Below are positions 58,372 to 64,000 of a DNA stretch of 64,000 nt, piece after piece. Every line of letters starts with the position of its first letter. The first letter of the stretch is position 1. Location of the stretch: NCBI GenBank assembly GCA_902541285.1, contig CACBQD010000001.1:28351-92350 (forward strand), given 5' to 3'. The notes beneath the pieces are model-generated. The model was not told the DNA's origin and searched no databases. It was given only the letters and a program-made list of their open reading frames with translations. Both the position numbers and the translations under genes were made by a program. This DNA is from an uncultured Pelagibacteraceae bacterium. GTDB lineage: Bacteria > Pseudomonadota > Alphaproteobacteria > Pelagibacterales > Pelagibacteraceae.

Positions 58372-58947
58372 TTATATCAGTTTTTCAATGTATTTTTTTA
58401 ATTTTTTGTAGTTTGAGTGATTTTCAAACTTTTTTCCGTTAATTATGACTGTAGGAGTAGCATTCACTTTATACTTTTTAACACCTTCGATTCGGTCTTC
58501 TAAAATATGATCCTCTATTTTTTTATCTGCCAAGCACTTATCAAAATCAAGATTATATTCAGTATTATCAATAAATTTTTTCATTGCTTGATTTGCCTCT
58601 AATTCATTTTTTCCTTTTATCCACTTATCTTGATTTAAATATAAATGATGCAAAATTTCATGCTCACCATCATTTCTACAATGCGCTAATTTAGTTGCAT
58701 TAAATGCAATGATATCTAATGGAAAGCTTTTAAATTCTATTGAAATCAATCCTTTATCAATAAAATCTTCTTTTAATTTAGGATATATATTTTTATGAAA
58801 ATTTGCACAATGACTACAAGTTAAAGATTCAAAAACCATTAACTTAACTTTAGAGTCTGCACTTCCAACTAAAATTGGTTTAACTTCAGAATTAGCATTG
58901 ATGAAATTAAAAAAAATTAAAATTGAGATAAAAATTATCTTTTTCAT
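58372..58947 (-). CDS. DsbA-like thiol-disulfide oxidoreductase
   Basis: The 191-residue exported protein has a signal peptide (MKKIIFISILIFFNFINANS), then a thioredoxin fold with the DsbA-type insertion. The active site is CSHC in SLTCSHCANFH, and the cis-Pro loop is NATPTVIINGK. It probably oxidises or shuffles disulfides in the periplasm. It overlaps dciA upstream by 4 bases and is 8 bases before smc, an order (dciA-dsbA-smc) often seen in alphaproteobacteria. Confidence 0.9.
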   Translation of the reverse strand: MKKIIFISILIFFNFINANSEVKPILVGSADSKVKLMVFESLTCSHCANFHKNIYPKLKEDFIDKGLISIEFKSFPLDIIAFNATKLAHCRNDGEHEILHHLYLNQDKWIKGKNELEANQAMKKFIDNTEYNLDFDKCLADKKIEDHILEDRIEGVKKYKVNATPTVIINGKKFENHSNYKKLKKYIEKLI

Positions 58948-59426
58948 TTTATTTTAAAATGTTTACTTAACTCTAACAGTGAGTTTTTTATTTTGTCATT
59001 TTTAATATTATTTATGCTCTTTATATGTTTATTTTTTGTCGCATTAATAGCGGTATTTTTATGGCTTTCTTCAATTTTTCCATCAAATGTATTCAATTTA
59101 ATGTCATCTAAAACATGATAGCCAAAAAAAACATTAATTTTTTTTATTATTTCTTTTTTAGAATACTCAACGTCAATTTCATTTCCCCTCTTTACTAAAA
59201 TATTTAAACGACTGCCCGATAACTTGTTTGAACTTTTATATGACTTAGGAAAACTTACTTTAAATAAATCTTTACCTACTAAATATTTCCAATTATCTAA
59301 AGTTTCATTATAAATTTTACCTTTTTTACTAATTATTCTTTTTGCTTCTGTGGGTAAAGTATCTTTAAAAGATCTTAAACCTTGAATGGAGTTATATCTC
59401 TGCTTAGTATTATATTTTTGACTCAT
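58944..59426 (-). CDS. DciA-like (DUF721) replication protein
   Basis: The 160-residue protein shows the DUF721 pattern RSFKDTLPTEAKRIISKKG, then NWKYLVGKDLFKVSFPKS, and LNILVKRGNEIDVEYSKKEIIKKINVFFG. DUF721 proteins of the DciA group load or recruit the DnaB replicative helicase. The C-terminal 50 or so residues are a basic tail. The start codon is directly adjacent to the divergent mutY start (CATATG), with no spacer at all. Confidence 0.82.
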   Translation of the reverse strand: MSQKYNTKQRYNSIQGLRSFKDTLPTEAKRIISKKGKIYNETLDNWKYLVGKDLFKVSFPKSYKSSNKLSGSRLNILVKRGNEIDVEYSKKEIIKKINVFFGYHVLDDIKLNTFDGKIEESHKNTAINATKNKHIKSINNIKNDKIKNSLLELSKHFKIK

Positions 59427-60419
59427 ATGAATAATAAAAACATACCAAATAAAATTCTACTTTGGTACGATAATAATAAAAGAATTTTACCTTGGAGAAA
59501 AAAAGTTTCCCAGAGGCAAAAAGAATATTTTACATTTGTTAGTGAATTTATGTTACAGCAAACTCAAGTAAAAACTGTTATTCCTTATTTTAAAAAATTT
59601 GTAAAACAAATTCCAACCTTTCAATCATTGGCAAATGTCGACGAAAAGATCTTAATGAAACATTGGGAAGGTCTTGGTTATTATTCAAGAGCAAGAAATC
59701 TAAAAAAAAGTGCAATTATAATTGTTAGAGATTTCCATGGTAAGTTGCCAAAATCTTATGAAAAATTAATACAATTGCCAGGAGTAGGCGAATATACATC
59801 CAAAGCAATAATGTCTATAGCATTTAACCTTAAAACTATTCCTTTAGATGGAAATGTAGAGAGAATACTTAAAAGAACTCTATATTTAAAAAAGCAGAAT
59901 GAAATATCTAAAGATTTTTTAAAAACAAAAATTAATTTTTTTGGACTGTCCAATCGTGCTAGTGATTACTCCCAAGCAATCATGGAGATAGGTGCTTTAA
60001 TATGCAAACCAAAAAATCCAAGTTGTAAGGAATGTCCTTTAAATAAAAATTGTATATCTCTAAAAAAAAATGACTTTGAATTGACCAAATTTAATAAAGA
60101 AACAAAAACTAAATACTTCGAAGCGACTATTTATAAAAAACATAATAACTACTTATTAGTCAAAAATGATAAATTTAAATTTTTAAAAAATATGCCAATT
60201 TTTCCAATGACTGAAGTTCGAGAAAGTAAGTATAATTATTCAAATAATAAAAAAATTAATATAAAATTATCTAATATGGAAATGAAAATTTTGTTAAATA
60301 ACTCGAAAAGACCTCCAAAGATTAAAAATAAAATATTAATTAAAAAAGATAAATTAAGCTCAGAAATAATTCCATCATTTACTAAAAAAATATTTTATAC
60401 CATCTCAAAATCTGAATGA
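59427..60419 (+). CDS. mutY: A/G-specific adenine glycosylase
   Basis: Starting at ATG 59427 gives 330 residues beginning MNNKNIPNKILLWYDNN, right where the family domain starts; a frame open to 59382 would add a leader antisense to dciA. MutY removes adenine mispaired with 8-oxoguanine. Visible features are EFMLQQTQV, the helix-hairpin-helix LPGVGEYTSKAI with catalytic-region PLDGNVERIL, and the iron-sulfur Cys set C-x6-C-x2-C-x5-C (CKPKNPSCKECPLNKNC). A NUDIX-like C-terminal domain follows. It overlaps the next gene by 4 bases. Confidence 0.95.
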   Translation: MNNKNIPNKILLWYDNNKRILPWRKKVSQRQKEYFTFVSEFMLQQTQVKTVIPYFKKFVKQIPTFQSLANVDEKILMKHWEGLGYYSRARNLKKSAIIIVRDFHGKLPKSYEKLIQLPGVGEYTSKAIMSIAFNLKTIPLDGNVERILKRTLYLKKQNEISKDFLKTKINFFGLSNRASDYSQAIMEIGALICKPKNPSCKECPLNKNCISLKKNDFELTKFNKETKTKYFEATIYKKHNNYLLVKNDKFKFLKNMPIFPMTEVRESKYNYSNNKKINIKLSNMEMKILLNNSKRPPKIKNKILIKKDKLSSEIIPSFTKKIFYTISKSE

Positions 60420-61540
60420 AAAAAGTTGCAATTGTAGGAGCTGGTATATCTGGTTTGTATCTTGCAAATGAATTAAACAAAAATACTGAAATAGACTATA
60501 AAATCTTTGAAAAAAAAGATTATCTTAATTTAAATGAAGGTTATGGCATTCAACTTTCAGTTAATAGTATTAATTTGTTAAATAAAGTAGGATTTAAAAA
60601 TATTTCAGCATCAGATGTTTATTATCCAACAAAAGTTAATTTTTTCCAGGCTAAAAATATTAAAAAGATTTGTGAAATTGATTTAAAGCAATTCAATAAT
60701 GTAAACGACCGTTACACAACACTTAAAAGATCAACATTAACAAAGTTTTTAATTGGCAATATACCTGAGGAAAAAATTCAATTTAAAGCCAATATTCAAA
60801 ATATCGAATATAATGAAAAAATAAAGATTTCTTGGAATAATAACAATGAAAGTTTCGATTATATAGTAATTGCAGACGGTGTTTTTTCAAAATTAAAATC
60901 TCAAATATCAAATAATCATTTAAACCCAATTTTTAATGGGAACATTGCTTTAAGGGCGAATTTAAAACAACATGAAAAAGATAATATTTCTATTTATATG
61001 GGGTCAAATTTTCACTATGTAACTTATCCTGTAAATCAAAAACTCGAATATAATTTCGTTGCTATAATCAAAAAGAAACTAACAACTAAAGAAATTGAAA
61101 ATAAAAATATTCTTAATTCAGAAACATTTATAAAATCTTTAAAAGACTTTATTTCACAAAATTCTACTATAAATTTGGAAAGTTTAGCAAATATAAAGTG
61201 TTTTCCTGTATTTGTAAGCACTGAATTACCCACACTAAAATATCAAAATACTTATTTGAGTGGTGATGCTTTATTTGCTTTTCCACCTTCTTTTGCACAA
61301 GGTGCTTCTCAAAGTATTGAAACAGCAAATGGTATTTTAGAAAATATTACAAATTCAAATAGTATTTATAAAGATAAGATAAGTAAAATATTACTAGTAA
61401 ATAAAAGATCAAAATTAAACCATTTTGCCTTCCATTTAACTAATCCAATAATAATATTAATTAGAAATATTGTTTTGAAATTTTTATCAAAAAATAAAAA
61501 ATTTCTAGAGAGTTATCTTGGAAAAATATATAGAAATTAA
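60416..61540 (+). CDS. FAD-dependent monooxygenase (UbiH/salicylate hydroxylase family)
   Basis: The 374-residue flavoprotein has the N-terminal dinucleotide site AIVGAGISGLYLANEL, a middle YIVIADGVFSKLKS (the DG motif), and the FAD ribityl site YLSGDALFAFPPSFAQGASQSIE (GD-A-F-x-P-x-x-x-Q-G). These are the class A aromatic hydroxylase signatures. A role in ubiquinone ring hydroxylation or another aromatic hydroxylation is possible; I cannot choose. Its stop overlaps the convergent ccrM stop by 4 bases (TTAA). Confidence 0.87.
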   Translation: MKKVAIVGAGISGLYLANELNKNTEIDYKIFEKKDYLNLNEGYGIQLSVNSINLLNKVGFKNISASDVYYPTKVNFFQAKNIKKICEIDLKQFNNVNDRYTTLKRSTLTKFLIGNIPEEKIQFKANIQNIEYNEKIKISWNNNNESFDYIVIADGVFSKLKSQISNNHLNPIFNGNIALRANLKQHEKDNISIYMGSNFHYVTYPVNQKLEYNFVAIIKKKLTTKEIENKNILNSETFIKSLKDFISQNSTINLESLANIKCFPVFVSTELPTLKYQNTYLSGDALFAFPPSFAQGASQSIETANGILENITNSNSIYKDKISKILLVNKRSKLNHFAFHLTNPIIILIRNIVLKFLSKNKKFLESYLGKIYRN

Positions 61541-62610
61541 GTAGTTGGCCTTAGTCTTTGCCTCAAATCATCAATTGGTTTGAGTGAATTACCTGATTTA
61601 TAATACCAGAAAGTCCAACCGTTACAGCTCTCAGCACCTAATATTTGTGCAGCAACTTTATGAATTGATCCTTCTGATTTCCGATATTTTATACTACCAT
61701 CAATCATAATTTTCGCATTGATTTGTTTTTTTTGATCAAAAATTTCAGTACCAGGTTTAATAATTCCTAATTCAACCAAAGATCCAAATGGCACTCTTGG
61801 TTTGGATCTATTATTTTTTATAGTATCTAAATATTCATCTTCTATAATTTTTGTATTTTTAATTCTTTTACTTGCAGCTTCAAAATAGTTTTTTTCTTTT
61901 TCTATACCAAAATAATTTCTACCTAACTTTTTTGAAACTACAGCAGTTGTTCCCGTACCGAGAAACGGGTCCAATATTAAATCGCCTTTATTAGACGATG
62001 CTAATATAATTCTGTGCAATAAAGATTCTGGCTTTTGCGTTGAGTGAACTTTATTACCATTATTTTTAAGTCTTTCTTTTCCATTACATATAGGTAAATT
62101 CCATGTAGATCTCATCTGTAGATCATCGTTTAAACATTTAAGTGATTGATAATTAAAAGTATATTTTGATCCTTCACTTTTTGATGCCCATATAAGTGTT
62201 TCGTGCGCATTCGTAAAACGTGTTCCTCTAAAATTTGGCATAGGGTTATTTTTGTTCCAAATCACATCATTTAGTATCCAAAAACCTAAATCTTGCATTT
62301 TTGAACCAACTCTAAAAATATTATGATAACTTCCTATAACCCATATAGATCCATTTTTTTTTAAAATTCTTTTACATTCTTTAAGCCATTGAACTGAAAA
62401 CTCATCATAACTTTTAAAACTATCAAATTTATCCCACGCATCGTCTACAGCATCGACTTTAGATCTATCAGGTCGACTTAATTCTTTTTTCAGTTGAAGG
62501 TTGTAAGGTGGATCTGCAAATATCAGATCAAAACTTTCAGCCGGAATTTTTTTTAATTCCTTAATACTATCTCCATTAATAATTTTATTTTTTATGTCTG
62601 AAATGATCAT
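61537..62610 (-). CDS. ccrM: CcrM-type adenine DNA methyltransferase (GANTC)
   Basis: The 357-residue N6-adenine methyltransferase has the beta-class order: catalytic ADPPYNL near residue 31-37 first, SAM-binding DPFLGTGTTAVV later, then a C-terminal RAMA-type domain (about 270-357) seen in cell-cycle methylases. CcrM methylates GANTC and controls cell-cycle genes in alphaproteobacteria. No restriction endonuclease gene is adjacent, as expected for an orphan regulator methylase. Two GANTC sites lie in a hairpin just upstream of its start. Confidence 0.93.
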   Translation of the reverse strand: MIISDIKNKIINGDSIKELKKIPAESFDLIFADPPYNLQLKKELSRPDRSKVDAVDDAWDKFDSFKSYDEFSVQWLKECKRILKKNGSIWVIGSYHNIFRVGSKMQDLGFWILNDVIWNKNNPMPNFRGTRFTNAHETLIWASKSEGSKYTFNYQSLKCLNDDLQMRSTWNLPICNGKERLKNNGNKVHSTQKPESLLHRIILASSNKGDLILDPFLGTGTTAVVSKKLGRNYFGIEKEKNYFEAASKRIKNTKIIEDEYLDTIKNNRSKPRVPFGSLVELGIIKPGTEIFDQKKQINAKIMIDGSIKYRKSEGSIHKVAAQILGAESCNGWTFWYYKSGNSLKPIDDLRQRLRPTT

Positions 62611-62626
62611 TTTATATTTTTGAATT

Positions 62627-62645
62627 AGACTCCAGTCAGGAGTCT
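62627..62645. promoter_or_regulatory. Inverted repeat with two GANTC sites upstream of ccrM
   Basis: AGACTCC (62627-62633) and GGAGTCT (62639-62645) form a perfect 7-base inverted repeat around a 5-base centre. It contains GACTC (62628-62632) and GAGTC (62640-62644), both CcrM target sites, 17 bases upstream of the ccrM start codon. In Caulobacter, methylation of GANTC sites in the ccrM promoter region controls its expression; a similar feedback here is inferred. Confidence 0.5.
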
Positions 62646-62691
62646 ACGTCAACCTGTGATTGAATTTATTGATTGATAATTGTTATGATTA

Positions 62692-63264
62692 TTATTTAAG
62701 ACTCAATATCTTGTGTATTGGTTGGAAGGTTTTTCTATGAAATCTAGTCACTCCAAATTTTTTAATAGCTTTAATATGATCTTTAGTTCCATAACCTGCA
62801 TTATTATCCCAGCCGTATTTTTTAAAAGAAAAAGACATCTTTTTCATTAGCTTATCTCTTTCAACTTTAGCAATAATCGATGCGGCTGAAATTTCAGGAA
62901 TTTTTTCATCACCTTTTACAATAGTTTTAATTACATATTTTTTTAAGTCTGGTGGTTTATTACCATCTATTAAAACTTTTTTAGGTTTCAATTTGAGTTT
63001 CTTAATTGCTCTTTTCATTGAAAGTAGGCTAGCATTTAAAATATTAATTTTTTCAATTTCCTTTATTGATGCAGATCCTAACGCCCAAACTGAATTTTTT
63101 TTTATATATTTAGCTAAAGTTTCCCTCTGAATTTTATTAAGTTTTTTTGAATCTTTAAGAATTTTTCTATTAATTTCTTTATTTAATATAACAGCAGCTG
63201 CATAAACTGGTCCTACAAGGCTTCCTCTTCCAACTTCATCAACCCCAGCAATAATTTCTCTCAT
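62692..63264 (-). CDS. rnhB: Ribonuclease HII
   Basis: The 190-residue enzyme removes ribonucleotides embedded in DNA. The catalytic set is present: AGVDEVGRGSLVGPV (Asp and Glu), KVLIDGNKPP (Asp) and AASIIAKVERDKLM (Asp). Length is normal for RNase HII. It is the gene before ccrM on the minus strand, separated by an 81-base spacer that holds the GANTC hairpin. Confidence 0.96.
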   Translation of the reverse strand: MREIIAGVDEVGRGSLVGPVYAAAVILNKEINRKILKDSKKLNKIQRETLAKYIKKNSVWALGSASIKEIEKINILNASLLSMKRAIKKLKLKPKKVLIDGNKPPDLKKYVIKTIVKGDEKIPEISAASIIAKVERDKLMKKMSFSFKKYGWDNNAGYGTKDHIKAIKKFGVTRFHRKTFQPIHKILSLK

Positions 63265-63283
63265 ATAAAATATTATTAAAAAT

Positions 63284-63988
63284 TTAAATCCCTAAACCAG
63301 TTTCATCTATTTTTTTTCTAATTTCTTTAAGATCGGCCCAAGAATATTTTTTTTGCTCTGCTTGTCTTAGTAGATATGCTGGGTGAAAAGTTATCATTGT
63401 TAAATATGTTTTATTATTAATTATTACTTCCTTCCATTTCCCTCTTTCTTTAGAGATTTTAATTTTATTCCCGAAGAGCGCTTCCATTGCTGTGCTTCCC
63501 ATTAAAATAAGTATTTCTGGATTTATAATCGAAATATGTTTTCTTAAATATTCAGAGTATCTATTTATTTCTGATATTTCAGGCTTTCGGTTATTTGGAG
63601 GTCTATAATTAACAACATTAGTAATATAAACGTTACTTCTATCTAAATTAATAGCTTTCAACATTTTATTTAAAAGCATTCCTGCATCACCAACAAAAGG
63701 TTTTCCTAATTCATCTTCTTTTTGTCCAGGTCCTTCACCTACAATCATTATTTTTGAAGATGAATTTCCATCACTGAAAACAAGATTTTTTGCACTATTT
63801 TTTAGTTCACAATCTTCAATCTTTTCTATTTCAACTCTAAGTTTTGCTAATTCTTCAGATTTTTCCTCATTAGAAGCATTATTTTTAAATCTATTTATTG
63901 GCTCATTGCTAAATTCATATTCAATACCTAGCTCGTTTATTAAATCATTATCAAATATGTCATTTTGATTTTTTTCATTTAAAGTCAT
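63284..63988 (-). CDS. Uracil-DNA glycosylase, family 4-like, without cluster cysteines
   Basis: The 234-residue protein has the family 4 motifs: GEGPGQKEDELGKPFVGDAG (motif A), NVVNYRPPNNRKP and HPAYLLRQ (motif C). It removes uracil from DNA. Family 4 enzymes normally hold a [4Fe-4S] cluster through four Cys, but this protein has only one Cys (in EDCELKNSAK). The N-terminal 50 residues are a low-complexity Asn/Glu-rich extension. The start at 63988 is 12 bases from the window edge. Glycosylase identity is likely; cluster loss is read directly from the sequence. Confidence 0.85.
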   Translation of the reverse strand: MTLNEKNQNDIFDNDLINELGIEYEFSNEPINRFKNNASNEEKSEELAKLRVEIEKIEDCELKNSAKNLVFSDGNSSSKIMIVGEGPGQKEDELGKPFVGDAGMLLNKMLKAINLDRSNVYITNVVNYRPPNNRKPEISEINRYSEYLRKHISIINPEILILMGSTAMEALFGNKIKISKERGKWKEVIINNKTYLTMITFHPAYLLRQAEQKKYSWADLKEIRKKIDETGLGI

Positions 63989-64000
63989 AAAGTAAAAAAT

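Noticed and set aside
59382..59426. Upstream extension of mutY
   Set aside because: Antisense to the dciA N-terminus and precedes the normal domain start.
62627..62645. Hairpin as a terminator of rnhB
   Set aside because: The stem is not followed by a T-run in the rnhB direction; the GANTC content suggests a regulatory role instead.

Overview
The window looks like a piece of the chromosome of a SAR11-type marine alphaproteobacterium (Candidatus Pelagibacter or a close relative). The evidence is very high A+T content, AAA/AAT/TTA-rich codon use, tiny intergenic spaces, a Blh-type retinal/carotenoid cluster, an alphaproteobacterial cox operon (B-A-ctaB-coxF-ctaG-C-surf1), ATP synthase with b and b' subunits encoded apart from F1, and a CcrM-type methyltransferase. 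Nearly every base is genic. I see no tRNA, rRNA, CRISPR array, transposase or prophage.

Layout. 1-16 kb: a partial membrane J-domain gene, a GT9 glycosyltransferase, a DapA/NanA-type lyase, a Cfa-type lipid methyltransferase, a Lys-rich coiled-coil protein, a TPR protein, then the glyoxylate-shunt locus (ScfR/RamB-type regulator, a 53-residue unannotated ORF, aceA) with repeated TTTGTAAA boxes between the divergent genes. Next come a TerB/J-domain protein, DUF393, tldD-tldE, small membrane proteins and typA. 16-20.5 kb: an O-antigen ligase/FkbM pair, a duplicated terminator with a degraded groL tail, and groES-groEL behind a sigma32-like promoter. 20.6-27 kb (+): HAD hydrolase, ribF, ileS, lspA, a DUF3035/BamF lipoprotein, pgi. 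27-34.8 kb (-): rsmD, purD, then lpxL-lpxK-waaA-msbA-ubiA (lipid A/Kdo assembly and export, ubiquinone). 35-45.8 kb: quinone oxidoreductase, pirin, haloacid dehalogenase, then a + strand run of rsmE, the cytochrome c oxidase operon, thrC and a peroxiredoxin.

46-59.4 kb is a long minus-strand run that reads, in transcription order, dciA, DsbA-like, smc, F0 ATP synthase (I, a, c, b', b), crtI, crtB, crtY, blh, a 56-residue membrane protein, ispH, thrB, rnhA and a HEAT-like protein. It places the genes for retinal (cofactor of proteorhodopsin, itself not in the window) directly downstream of the proton channel of ATP synthase, and ispH, which supplies isoprenoid precursors, downstream of those. 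59.4-64 kb: mutY, a UbiH-like monooxygenase, ccrM, rnhB and a uracil-DNA glycosylase lacking the usual cluster cysteines.

Most genes are conserved housekeeping genes. The parts that deserve a second look are the aceA operator array and the small ORF inside it, the unannotated small membrane gene in the retinal cluster, a short SMC without a visible hinge, the groL-tail relic, the repeat-flanked HEAT gene, the two GANTC sites in a hairpin in front of ccrM, and the extreme packing of convergent and divergent gene pairs.
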